Positions 1 through 8,770 of a DNA stretch of 64,000 nucleotides are shown here, piece by piece. The position numbers and the translations under genes were made by a program. Where the stretch lies: positions 1 to 64,000 of the forward strand of contig NZ_QSDR01000016.1 in the NCBI RefSeq assembly GCF_003464085.1. The letters run 5' to 3'. The notes beneath the pieces were generated by a model. That model saw nothing but the letters and a program-made list of their open reading frames with translations. It was not told the DNA's origin and did not search any database. Source of the stretch: Clostridium sp. AM58-1XD (GTDB lineage: Bacteria > Bacillota > Clostridia > Lachnospirales > Lachnospiraceae). Every line of letters starts with the position of its first letter. Position 1 is the stretch's first letter.

Positions 1-181
1 CCAGGTGCTCATCCATCTCTGCTTCCATCATTTCTTTGATTGTGCCGCCAAGCAGATCCTTGAGAGCATCCTGAATATCCTCTGCGGACTGGATGTCATA
101 CTCCTGAAGGAGCTGCTGGATAATGTTCCTTTTCCCATCTGTCATTTGTACTTTGTGTACGGGTTTCTTTTCTCTTGCCAT
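1..181 (-). CDS. IS256-family transposase, N-terminal fragment (runs off window)
   Basis: Only the first 60 codons are present, read leftward from the ATG at 179-181. The visible protein begins MAREKKPVHKVQ and contains the stretch LLGGTIKEMMEAEMDEHL, typical of the N-terminal region of IS256-type (mutator-like) transposases, which act as DDE enzymes in the cytoplasm. The catalytic part lies outside the window, so I cannot say whether the gene is intact. Over this stretch the copy is open, while the copy near 17.9 kb is frameshifted. Confidence 0.75.
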   Translation of the reverse strand, partial: MAREKKPVHKVQMTDGKRNIIQQLLQEYDIQSAEDIQDALKDLLGGTIKEMMEAEMDEHL

Positions 182-257
182 AATAAAAGGCTCCTATGAT
201 TTTTATTTTACCATAGAAGACCTTATAAAACCTTAGTTACAGAAAAACTTTCACATA
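1..257 (-). mobile_element. IS256-family element, left-edge partial copy
   Basis: This is the transposase 5' end plus the terminal region of an IS256-family element that runs out of the window. It closely matches the second copy at 17084-18015. The two copies stay alike through the untranslated end, up to roughly position 257, where similarity stops. I take that point as the approximate outer end of the element. Two decayed or partial copies about 17 kb apart could recombine with each other. Confidence 0.75.
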
Positions 258-312
258 CTCAGCTTTGTTCAACATAATGCGGACTCGAATTAGGCAACAA
301 GCCGTTGCACAA

Positions 313-1370
313 TTACTCCAGCTCTTTTTCAATATCTTCAATGGACGGAAGGCTACTACGCAATTCTTCCGGTAATGCCTTAGCCATCTGGTTTTTCCAC
401 TCCTCCACGCCAATGGGATTCTGGTAGCCGGCTAGAGAATACTCTACTACAGTTTCGTTTTTACCCTTTACCAACAACAAACCAATCGTTGGCTTATCGT
501 CCGGGTGTCGCAGAATATCGTTAACCACATTCTGATACATATTTAGTTGGCTAATAAATCCTGGTTCAAAGTCACAGGCTTTTAGCTCAACTACGACAAA
601 GCACCGCAGTTTTAGATGGTAAAACAGAAGATCGAGATAAAAATCATCACCGCCTACTTCCAAATGTACCTGCCGGCCTACAAACGCAAATCCTTGCCCC
701 AGTTCCAAAAGAAAGCTCTGAATATGTTCAGTAAGTTGCCGTTCAATCTCTATCTCCCGCCGGGGCATATCCGTTCCGAGAAAATCAAACAGATACGGGT
801 CTTTAAACACCTGATTAATCAGATCGGAATCCTCTGGCGGAAGTGCTGCCGGGAAGTTATTCACACTCCTACCAGAACGCTCCATCAGTCTGCTTACTAT
901 TTGCAAGTCTAAACTTGTTTTACTCCAGCCATTTTCAATTACTTTATAAGCATACCAAATACGACTTTCTTCATCTTTCAGTTTATCCATTAAAGAAATA
1001 TTAGTTCGCCATAGTATTTGTGCAACGACCCGTTACACAATTTCAAAGTCAGGCCAACTCTCGGCAAACTTTCTCATATATTTTATGTTTCTTGGAGAAA
1101 AGCCTGACATTTCCGGGAAGGCATCCTTTAAATCCTTTGCCATACGGTCAATGATTTTGGCGCCCCAGCCTTCCTCCGCCTGCCTTTTTAGAATACTTCT
1201 GCCAATGTTCCAGTACAGGTAAATCATATTGGAATTAGCATTTAATACAACAGAAACCCCTGCTTTTGAATTTCCGATTTTACTTCTTCTATAAATTTCA
1301 AATAAGCATCACTCATCTCGGAAAGATTCGGCACAACTGGGAATATTACTCCATTTTTATTCTTTCCCAT
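313..1370 (-). pseudogene. YhcG/DUF1016-family PDDEXK nuclease, broken
   Basis: Three pieces in line give a normal-length (about 352 aa) DUF1016 protein. The N-terminal helical part includes IYLYWNIGRSI, and the C-terminal half has the PDDEXK-type core around DFYLDLLFYH and VVVELK. Family members are putative nucleases often found near restriction-modification and defence genes. Two lesions interrupt the frame. One is a one-base shortfall in a G run near 1255; adding one G restores QKQGVSVVLNANS. The other is a TAA near 1037, probably a Gln codon originally. The frameshift could be a sequencing error, but the stop looks like real decay. No methylase or specificity subunit is visible nearby. 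Confidence 0.8.
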
Positions 1371-1432
1371 TTGATTTCGATTATCCAATTTCTCACCTCG
1401 CTATTCCCTTTAGTTAAATTCCTCTACCTATG

Positions 1433-1648
1433 CTATACGCTTTTGCAACATCCAAATTATAGTGAGCAACCCGTCTCACTACGGTTTTTTCCCATCCTTT
1501 TGAACTATCGCAAAATTTGCGACAGTTGCAGGCTGGTCTTGCAATTCCTCTTTTTCAAAGCGTTTTTAATATATTTTCCAATCGTTTTTTACATTGCGCT
1601 CAATTAATTTGGCCATCTGTAAATAAGATAATTTCCATTTTATTCATT
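1433..1648 (-). pseudogene. Remnant of a RhuM-like protein N-terminus
   Basis: A good ribosome binding site (AGGTGG) precedes an ATG at 1646-1648 that opens MNKMEIILFTDGQI, then stops. Degraded frames downstream still read KKEELQDQPATVANFA and, after a shift, VAHYNLDV. These match the layout of the RhuM N-terminal domain, and the intact neighbour at 1791-2801 has NSVVANFATT and VDFYNLDVIIS at the same places. I read this as the worn remains of a second RhuM-type gene. This remnant is all I can see between the YhcG pseudogene and rhuM. Confidence 0.5.
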
Positions 1649-1790
1649 GTAATCCACCTGTCATAGCTATTATATATTGCCTTTCTGCTGCAACAGAATG
1701 ATACTTTCCGTATGTGGTGAGCAGACTATAATAATGGCGAAAAGATATAGTTTCCTTCTTAATGGAAATTATTCGTCAGCATCCTACTAA

Positions 1791-2801
1791 TTATTTTTTT
1801 CCGTCCATCTTATCTAATTCCCCAATACTCTCTAAAAAATGACATTCCACAGGAGACAATATATATTCCTGATTTCTTTTATATTTCTCATACTCCAAAT
1901 GCGCCTTTTCTAAGGCCTGTTGATGTGTTACTTTCCCCTTTGTTGTTAATATATCACGTCTGGTCATCCTTAGATAATCATCAATCGTCTCCAGCCAGTC
2001 TTTCATATACATAGGCTCCTGATTTAAAGCATGTACCTCCGCAATATCTAAATATGCCGTAACAATTTTATTGAGCGCATCCAACTCTTTTTCATCAAGA
2101 TAATTTTTCGCCACTTCTACATCAGAGCGATTTATACGTTTGCCACTCCATGTAGTCAGTCCCATATTATCTTTATCCGCATCTGCCCTTTGATAAATCA
2201 CCTCTGCCGCTGTATACTTATGTGCTGCCCAATGCATCTTGTTCTGAACCTGTTTAAAAAACTGCACGGAGCTCTCCGCCTTCGGATTATAGTCAATACT
2301 AGTCGCATAAATTTCCAGCACTTTTCTCCAAAACACCTTTTCTGAAGACCTTATATTCCGGATACGCGCCAGCAACTCATCAAAATAATTTCCCCCACCA
2401 AGATTCTTTAATCGTTCATCATCCAGTGCAAATCCTTTTTTCATATATTCTTTCAGAATATTTGTTGCCCAAATCCTAAATTGTGTTCCTCGTAAAGATT
2501 TTACGCGATAGCCAACAGAGATAATAACGTCAAGATTATAAAAATCCACATGATATCTTTTTCCGTCGGAACCAGTTGTTGCAAAATTTGCAACAACTGA
2601 ATTTCGGCTTAACTCGCCTTCTAAAAAAATATTTTTTATATGTCTGGATATCGTGGATTTATTTCTTTGAAATAGATCTGCTATCTGATCTAACGATAAC
2701 CAAACAGTATCATTATCAAACGTAACTTCAACTTTGGTAACCCCATCCTCTGTTGTGTACATCAATATATTAGATTTTTCCACTTTCTCTTCCCCCGCCA
2801 A
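1791..2801 (-). CDS. RhuM family protein
   Basis: This 336-aa protein has the RhuM-family layout. An N-terminal winged-helix-like segment (around DQIADLFQRNKSTISRHI, residues 36-57) is followed by NSVVANFATT and the signature VDFYNLDVIISVGYRVKS. A long helical C-terminal region ends in charged residues. RhuM proteins are named from a Salmonella pathogenicity island and are common in genomic and defence islands; their biochemical role is not established. The start is TTG at 2799-2801, chosen because GGAG sits five bases upstream; the next ATG (residue 14) has no clear site. The gene appears intact among broken neighbours. Downstream lies a paralogous remnant and upstream the serine recombinase, so the island is probably mobile in origin. 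Confidence 0.8.
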   Translation of the reverse strand: MAGEEKVEKSNILMYTTEDGVTKVEVTFDNDTVWLSLDQIADLFQRNKSTISRHIKNIFLEGELSRNSVVANFATTGSDGKRYHVDFYNLDVIISVGYRVKSLRGTQFRIWATNILKEYMKKGFALDDERLKNLGGGNYFDELLARIRNIRSSEKVFWRKVLEIYATSIDYNPKAESSVQFFKQVQNKMHWAAHKYTAAEVIYQRADADKDNMGLTTWSGKRINRSDVEVAKNYLDEKELDALNKIVTAYLDIAEVHALNQEPMYMKDWLETIDDYLRMTRRDILTTKGKVTHQQALEKAHLEYEKYKRNQEYILSPVECHFLESIGELDKMDGKK

Positions 2802-2956
2802 AAGATCTCCGAAAAAAATTCGATGATTATACTATTCCTTAAGTTTCCATATCCATTTCACTATATTTTACCATACTCCCCTCACCATTACCATCTGAAA
2901 GATTCCTTCCTGTCCGTTTATTTTCCCCTCTGCAACATAACATCCTCGTTTACCTA

Positions 2957-4207
2957 TTATTCAAACTCACATATCTGATATCCCTCTTTTTCAGCATAAC
3001 AAATTATCAACCGCTTCTCATAAACATCTATTCTCTTTACTCTATCTTTTACAACATTTTCACCATATTCCCCATTACACACAACTTCTCCCAACATATT
3101 TCTTACATATTGATCGTTCAAGGTAGGTGAATTTTTACACTCCACCTTTCCTTTTTCCAGCTTTGTCCCGCATCTCCACACAATCTTTCCACGCTCCGTT
3201 CTACGCCTGAATCCTCCCCCACAATCCCCACATACCAATAAATTACTAAGCAAATATTTGTTGCTATATCGGTTACCACTGCTAATCTGATTGCCGTCAG
3301 CTGTTCTGAGCAGTCTGGCTCTATTAAGCATTTCTGCCTGCACTTTATCAAATATTTCCGAAGAAATAATGGCCGGATGACTTCCTTTTACATAATATCT
3401 GATACGCTGTCCTACATTTTTCTTTCGTATACCATTTAGATAATCCTCTGTAAATGTTTTCTGAAGCATCATGTCTCCCTTATATTTCTCATTCTTTAGC
3501 ATTTGTTGTATTACATTTGCACTCCATACCTCTTTACCTGTAACCGTTTTTATACCATTATCTTCCAGATATTTTTTAATCTGTGAAAATGTGTATCCCC
3601 TCAAATATAACTCAAAAATTAATCGTACTACTTTAGCCTGTTCAGGAACAATTACCAATTCCCCTTCCACACACAGATACCCCATAAAATGTTTGTAGCT
3701 GCTAAATAATCCTTCTTCAAATTTTCTTTTAATCCCCCACTGAATATTCTCACTCAAGTTTCTGCTTTCTTCTTGTCCCATTGCTCCTGATAAGGTTATT
3801 GCCGCTTCTGCATCCGGATCAAGCGAATTCACATTTTCAATTTCAAAATACATTTGAATCCCCCTTTCTTTCAAATATCTCATAATCTGCAATAGCTCTA
3901 CCGTATTCCTGGATATTCGTTTTGCTGATTTAGTGATTATGTAATCGAATTTCCCCTCTATTGCACTTTCTAACATATGTTTCAATCCGTTACGGCCCTT
4001 TTTCCTTAATTCACTTCTTCCACAATCCCAGAATACTCCTGAAAATACCCAACCTGGATGATCTGATATCTGTTCTGTATATGCCACAATTTGATGAGCC
4101 AAACTGGTTAACTGCGTCTCTTTCTTAGTGCTGACGCGGCAATATGCCGCCACTCGCAGCGGTTCCATATTCTCTTTTTTCACAGGTATATAATATATCT
4201 TTTTCAC
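2957..4207 (-). CDS. Large serine recombinase (resolvase/invertase type)
   Basis: A 416-aa site-specific recombinase. The resolvase catalytic domain lies at residues 15-155, with the nucleophile in YCRVSTKKE and the arginine-rich ITKSAKRISRN motif. A recombinase domain (about 180-290) follows, then a zinc ribbon with paired cysteines (CGDCGG ... WRCGTK ... C). It is shorter than most large serine integrases and lacks an obvious C-terminal coiled coil. The start is GTG at 4205-4207 behind GAGGT. It sits beside the 3' end of rlmD and the RhuM/YhcG genes, suggesting it mobilised this island. I could not identify attachment sites, and no neighbouring gene is split by it. Confidence 0.85.
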   Translation of the reverse strand: MKKIYYIPVKKENMEPLRVAAYCRVSTKKETQLTSLAHQIVAYTEQISDHPGWVFSGVFWDCGRSELRKKGRNGLKHMLESAIEGKFDYIITKSAKRISRNTVELLQIMRYLKERGIQMYFEIENVNSLDPDAEAAITLSGAMGQEESRNLSENIQWGIKRKFEEGLFSSYKHFMGYLCVEGELVIVPEQAKVVRLIFELYLRGYTFSQIKKYLEDNGIKTVTGKEVWSANVIQQMLKNEKYKGDMMLQKTFTEDYLNGIRKKNVGQRIRYYVKGSHPAIISSEIFDKVQAEMLNRARLLRTADGNQISSGNRYSNKYLLSNLLVCGDCGGGFRRRTERGKIVWRCGTKLEKGKVECKNSPTLNDQYVRNMLGEVVCNGEYGENVVKDRVKRIDVYEKRLIICYAEKEGYQICEFE

Positions 4208-4233
4208 AACACATTACCTCGTTTCATCAATAA

Positions 4234-4267
4234 GGAAAAGGCGCGAAAGCCAAAAGCCTTCACGCCT
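4234..4267 (-). terminator. Rho-independent terminator after rlmD
   Basis: Leftward transcripts leaving rlmD meet a stem of about 12 bp (AGGCGTGAAGGC pairing with GCTTTCGCGCCT) around a TTTTG-type loop, followed by a short T run. It separates rlmD from the recombinase gene. Confidence 0.75.
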
Positions 4268-4301
4268 CACCACACGGCAACTATACAATCTCACCTAATC
4301 A

Positions 4302-5446
4302 TCATTTAACACTCTTTTGCAACAGGACAATACTTTCCGTATGCCCCGTCGCCGGAAACATATCCACCGGCCACGCCTCCTTCGCCACATACCCCAGCTT
4401 TTTAAAATACTTTAGATCCCGGGCCAGCGTCTCTGGGCCGCAGGAGATATATACCACCTTCTTAGGCTTCAGCTTCGCCACCGAATCCATGAATGTTTCC
4501 GTACTCCCGCTGCGCGGCGGTCCATGAATACAACGTCGGCACGTCCGCCTTCTGCTGCCATCTCCTCCATAAATCTGCCTGCGTCATTGCAGTAGAAACG
4601 AATATTCTTAATCCCATTGCATTTCGCGTTGCTGATGGCGTCACGGACTGCCTCTTTATTCAGCTCTACGCCGATAACACTGTCCGCCGATTTGGAGGCG
4701 ATAATGCCGATCGTACCGATTCCGCAATATGCATCAACTACCGATTCCTTTCCTGTAAGCCCGGCTAACTCCATCGCCTTTTTGTAAAGTACTTCTGTCT
4801 GAACCGGATTTATCTGATAAAAAGATTTGGAAGAAATACGGAAACGGCACCCGCAGAGAATATCCTCTATGTACCCTTTTCCATAGAGCACGTGTTCTTT
4901 ATCTCCCAGCACCATGCTCGTTCCCCGTCCATTGATATTTTGAATGATCGTAGTGATATCCGGATGCTTCTGTCTGAGCGCCTTTACAAAATTATTCTTG
5001 GAAGGAAATACAGGAGAGGCCGTCACTAGAACGACCATAATTTCATTCGTTGTAAATCCCCTTTTCACCAGCACATGGCGAAGAAGTCCGTATCCCGTAT
5101 CCTCGTCATACGTCCTGATCTTAAATGATCTCAGCATGCCGCGGATTGTGCCTATGATTTCATCCGCTTTCTCATCTTCAATGAGGCAGCTTTCTACAGG
5201 TACCACAATATGACTGTTCGCCTGGTATACCCCGGAAATTGGATTTCCTTTCCGATCATGATCGAAGACTGCGTGAACCTTGTTCCGGTAATGATAAGGA
5301 TTTTTCATGCCGATGATCGGCTTGACCGGACAAATCCCCTTTAACAGTTCTTCCATCATTTTCTGTTTCTTTTTCAGCTGTTCATTATATGGCATGTCAA
5401 GAAGCTGACATCCGCCGCATTTTTTATATACAGGACACTGGCCCAT
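4302..5446 (-). pseudogene. rlmD: 23S rRNA uracil-5-methyltransferase (RlmD/RumA type), one-base frameshift
   Basis: The gene encodes a SAM-dependent enzyme making 5-methyluridine in 23S rRNA. The N-terminus has the iron-sulfur cysteines CPVYKKCGGC, without a TRAM domain. The middle has the SAM motif VVDAYCGIGTIGI and the C-terminal part carries ISCGPETLARD. The frame breaks at 4518-4521, exactly in the catalytic DPPRSG motif. The sequence reads GACCGCCGC where GACCCGCCGC would restore DPPRSGSTETFMDSVA. With that base the protein is 381 aa, the normal size. The loss sits in a C run and may be a sequencing error. I chose the ATG at 5444-5446 (MGQCPVYKK) behind AGAGGG over an upstream TTG. Confidence 0.85.
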
Positions 5447-6096
5447 TGTTTTCCCTCTTTTCTCCAAACTCTGATTTCATTTTTTCTTTCGTGTTACTGC
5501 ATTCCTACATGATTTTTATACATGCCCGCTTTCTCTTCTTCCCTATCTCCGATCCCCTGTCTTCCTCCATATCCTCCGGATAGATTCATCCATTTTTTCG
5601 TCCGGCTTTCAGAATGTTGCTATTCCGGCAATTCCGGCTTTTCCAGCTTTTCCGGCTGCCGATTTTCTGTCACATATCCATGTCATAAGACTCTTCCTTA
5701 TTTCTCTTACTTATCTCTCTACTCTGCCTGAATCCGTACAATGCCCTATGCTCTGTCTGTATCCATGCAATGACCTATGCTCTGGTATACCACCTGTTTT
5801 TTCCGCTCCGTTCTTGCTTTTTCGCTGATTTCCTGTATAATAATCAAAAAACAGAGGCATTGAGGGCTTTGCAAAGGAGAAACGATTCCTCTCGATATCA
5901 GATGAATTGACCTGGCTACTGCCGGGAACGAAAGCCGACATTGGGGCCATCTCCTATTTTACTTTTATACTGCCCTCAAAGCCACCGATAACGGGCAGGC
6001 ACGGAAAATGCAGACGAAAAATGATACGGTTGTCGTTTTTTGCCATAAACTGCCGCTGCCGTTTTTCAGCCATCATTCAGCAGGAGGATAACAAAC
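5447..6096. other. Intergenic region with a long leader for the YbaK-like gene
   Basis: I see no convincing gene in these 650 bases. The left part is pyrimidine-rich on the plus strand, with a run of CCGGC-containing repeats near 5622-5660. The right part holds a promoter (5814-5841) and then about 250 nt of untranslated leader. The leader has a short inverted pair (TTGAGGGC near 5859, GCCCTCAA near 5972) but no riboswitch or T-box that I recognise. Confidence 0.5.
5814..5841 (+). promoter_or_regulatory. Candidate sigma-A promoter for the YbaK-like gene
   Basis: The -35 box is TTGCTT and the -10 box is TATAAT, with a 16-bp spacer. Transcription would start about 250 nt before the ATG at 6097, leaving a long leader. 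Confidence 0.5.
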
Positions 6097-6771
6097 ATGG
6101 GACATCATCATATGGACACGATTCAAACAAATACGCCTCAGTCAGATACCATTCATACCCATACGATACATACGGCCGATTCGGTAACAGCGCCGTTTTT
6201 TTATATCGACAGGACAATCTATACAGGACGTCCCAATTCACCAATGGGACGGCTTCCAAAAGAAATCCGCACTTATGATCTGCTGGACAGCCTGGGAGTC
6301 TCCTATCAGCGCCTTGACCATGATCCAACGGCGACCATTGAAGCCTGCCACGATATCGATCAGCTCCTTGGAATCGAAATCTGCAAAAATCTGTTCCTAT
6401 GCAACGCTCAGAAGACAAAGTTCTATCTTCTCATGATACCTGGTTCCAAGAAATTCCGGACCGCACAGCTTTCCAGGCAGATCAATTCTTCCCGCCTTTC
6501 CTTTGCCGGCCCGGAATTCATGGAGAAGTACCTCGATATCACTCCCGGTTCTGTCAGCGTTCTGGGGCTTATGAATGACAGGGACAATCATGTTCAGCTT
6601 CTCATTGATCAGGCTATTCTGGAAAATGAATATATGGGCTGCCATCCATGCATCAACACATCCAGCCTGCGCATCCGCACAAAGGATATTATGGAAAAAT
6701 TCCTTCCTGCCATTGGCCATTCCCATCTGACCGTTGTGCTTCCCTCAGATGATGAAGAACACCATTCCTGA
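6097..6771 (+). CDS. YbaK/EbsC-family aminoacyl-tRNA deacylase (PrdX-like)
   Basis: The 224-aa product has a YbaK/aminoacyl-tRNA editing domain from about residue 55 to the end. It contains KNLFLCNAQKTKFYLLMIPG, the conserved AQLSRQINSSRLSFA region and a GCHPCINTSSLRI segment near the end. Free-standing members (ProXp/PrdX) hydrolyse mischarged tRNA, typically Ala-tRNA(Pro), in the cytoplasm. The first 50 residues are a His/Thr-rich extension with no family match I recognise. I kept the ATG at 6097 because GGAGG precedes it by nine bases, and no site precedes the later Met at the domain start. It converges with the aminopeptidase gene, only eight bases apart. Confidence 0.8.
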   Translation: MGHHHMDTIQTNTPQSDTIHTHTIHTADSVTAPFFYIDRTIYTGRPNSPMGRLPKEIRTYDLLDSLGVSYQRLDHDPTATIEACHDIDQLLGIEICKNLFLCNAQKTKFYLLMIPGSKKFRTAQLSRQINSSRLSFAGPEFMEKYLDITPGSVSVLGLMNDRDNHVQLLIDQAILENEYMGCHPCINTSSLRIRTKDIMEKFLPAIGHSHLTVVLPSDDEEHHS

Positions 6772-6779
6772 CCGGATAT

Positions 6780-8573
6780 TTATTTCCTGATCTCTCTCGT
6801 ATATTCCTCCAGCCATGTCCGTTCCTCTTTATCAAGGTAAGGGGATATCTTTTCCCGAACGGCTTTATGATAGCGGTTCAGCAGCTCGATGTCCCTCTCC
6901 TCCATCACGGATACGTCGATGGCATCCAGGTCAATCGGGGCAAAGGTCACGAATTCGAATTCCATGAACTGGCCGTATTCGTTCTTCTCTCCCCTGTGGC
7001 AGAGCATCAGGTTCTCTGTCCTGATTCCATGGCTTCCTTCCATGTAAATTCCCGGCTCGTCAGAGGTGAGCATGCCTTCTTCCATCACCCAGTCCTGATC
7101 TGCGGCGGACGATTTCCACCGTATGGAATTCGGACGCTCGTGGACATTCAGCAGATACCCGACGCCATGGCCCGTTCCATGATTAAAATTAAGATTTTGC
7201 TGCCACAGCGGCTCTCTGGCGATATAATCCAGGTTTGCACCGCTGCAGCCGTAAAGAAATCTGGCATTTCCCAGACGCAGCATCCCCATTGCCACAAGCG
7301 TGAAATGCAGTTTTTCTTCGTCTGTCAGTTCACCCAGAGCAATGGTTCTTGTGATGTCCGTCGTGCCTTCATAATACTGTCCGCCAGAATCCACCAGATA
7401 CAGCCCTCTCGGTTCCAGCTTCGTATTATTCTCCCCGTTCACAGAATAATGGCACATCGCGGCATTTGGACCATAGGCGGAAATCGTATGAAAACTGGGT
7501 CCCAGATAGCCCGGCTGCTCTTTTCTCAAAGCTTCCAGTTGATCCGATACCCCCATCTCGTCCATCCTGACTTTTCCGATATTCTTTTTCAGCCAGTATA
7601 TAAACTTTGTAACGGCAGCGCCATCCTTGATGTGGGCGCGTCTGATGTTTTCCATCTCCGTCTCATTCTTTACAGCTTTCATACGGGAACATGGGTTCAT
7701 CTTGTCTATAACCACGTTGGAAGAGTCCACGCTTCTCCAGAGAGCCGTATTCATTTTCCCCTTTTCCAAAAGGATTTTCTCATTTTTCAGTCCCTTAACA
7801 AATTCATATATCTCTTCATACGGATGCACTTCCAAATGATTTTTCTCGAAATATGACCGGACATTCTGATCAAGTGCCTTTCCCTGAATGAAAATCATGT
7901 TCTTCTCTTCGGTCATTACAAAATAGCAGAGGGCCACTGGATTGGTAGGAATATCGTTTCCTCGGATGTTGAGAAGCCATACAATATCATCCAGCGTCGT
8001 CATAATATGAACGGACGCGCCTGCATTTTTCATTGCTTTTTTAAGCTCATCCAGTTTGTTGGCGGCACTCTTTCCAGCATATGCTTCGTCCAGAATCCAT
8101 ACGGGTTCTGACGAAAGCGCCGGGCGGTCATTCCAGATTTCTCCCACCAGATCCAAATCACAGCAGATCGTACCCCCTTTTTCTGCCGCACATCGTTCCA
8201 ACGCCTCTCCCATCTCTGCATTGATGACTCTGCCGTCGAATCCCAGCACGCCTCCGTCCGGAAGTTCACTTTTCACGTATGCCTCTATGGACGGAACGCC
8301 CTCTTCCCCCATTTTCATAAGCAGAATACCACTTCCATCCATCTCCGTTTCTGCCTGTACAAAATATCTTCCATCCGTCCACAGGCAGGATTCCTTCTGT
8401 GTGACAACCACCGTACCTGCCGATCCTGTAAAACCGGTCATATATTCCCTGCACTTAAAATAAGAGCCTACATATTCCGATTCATGGCAGTCTGCCGTCG
8501 GAATCATATAGGCGTCGATCTTCTTATCCCTCATTACGTTTCTGAGGCGTTCCAGTCTGTCCCTGATTTCCAT
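6780..8573 (-). CDS. pepP: Xaa-Pro aminopeptidase, M24 family
   Basis: A 597-aa cytoplasmic metallopeptidase of the long, three-domain aminopeptidase P class. It has two creatinase-like N-terminal domains (about 1-150 and 160-310) and a C-terminal pita-bread catalytic domain. The metal-binding residues are visible: Asp in LVDSGGQYYEGTTDITRT, His in NFNHGTGHGVG, Glu in SDEPGIYMEG and Glu in FMEFEFVT. It removes N-terminal residues linked to proline. The ATG follows an AGAGGAAAG site. It has its own promoter at 8706-8733 and is monocistronic, converging on the YbaK-like gene. Confidence 0.93.
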   Translation of the reverse strand: MEIRDRLERLRNVMRDKKIDAYMIPTADCHESEYVGSYFKCREYMTGFTGSAGTVVVTQKESCLWTDGRYFVQAETEMDGSGILLMKMGEEGVPSIEAYVKSELPDGGVLGFDGRVINAEMGEALERCAAEKGGTICCDLDLVGEIWNDRPALSSEPVWILDEAYAGKSAANKLDELKKAMKNAGASVHIMTTLDDIVWLLNIRGNDIPTNPVALCYFVMTEEKNMIFIQGKALDQNVRSYFEKNHLEVHPYEEIYEFVKGLKNEKILLEKGKMNTALWRSVDSSNVVIDKMNPCSRMKAVKNETEMENIRRAHIKDGAAVTKFIYWLKKNIGKVRMDEMGVSDQLEALRKEQPGYLGPSFHTISAYGPNAAMCHYSVNGENNTKLEPRGLYLVDSGGQYYEGTTDITRTIALGELTDEEKLHFTLVAMGMLRLGNARFLYGCSGANLDYIAREPLWQQNLNFNHGTGHGVGYLLNVHERPNSIRWKSSAADQDWVMEEGMLTSDEPGIYMEGSHGIRTENLMLCHRGEKNEYGQFMEFEFVTFAPIDLDAIDVSVMEERDIELLNRYHKAVREKISPYLDKEERTWLEEYTREIRK

Positions 8574-8629
8574 CCGTTCTTTCCTCTCTTTCTTTCATCT
8601 TTCCGGAACCGGAAACAAGACGCAGCCGT

Positions 8630-8731
8630 GATACCAGATGATATATAGACGCTTCCTCCGCTCTGCCTCCTGCCCCGTCGGATATATCTGTTCATATATA
8701 ATATTATTATAACAGTTTGTCATCTGGTATC
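8630..8731 (-). promoter_or_regulatory. pepP promoter overlapped by a 12-bp inverted repeat
   Basis: Reading leftward, TTGATA (8728-8733) and TATAAT (8706-8711) are separated by 16 bp. The -35 box overlaps one arm of a perfect inverted repeat: GATACCAGATGA at 8630-8641 and its complement at 8720-8731. The second arm lies in the leader. The pair could be operators for a looping repressor or a long-range hairpin. Confidence 0.5.
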
Positions 8732-8770
8732 AAAAGCCTGCCTGCTTCTGCATTTTTCATTTTAATTCCG

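Noticed and set aside
2957..4300. A second gene-splitting element at the first serine recombinase
   Set aside because: Neither side shows halves of one gene. The rlmD lesion is a single-base shift over 200 bp away, not an insertion.
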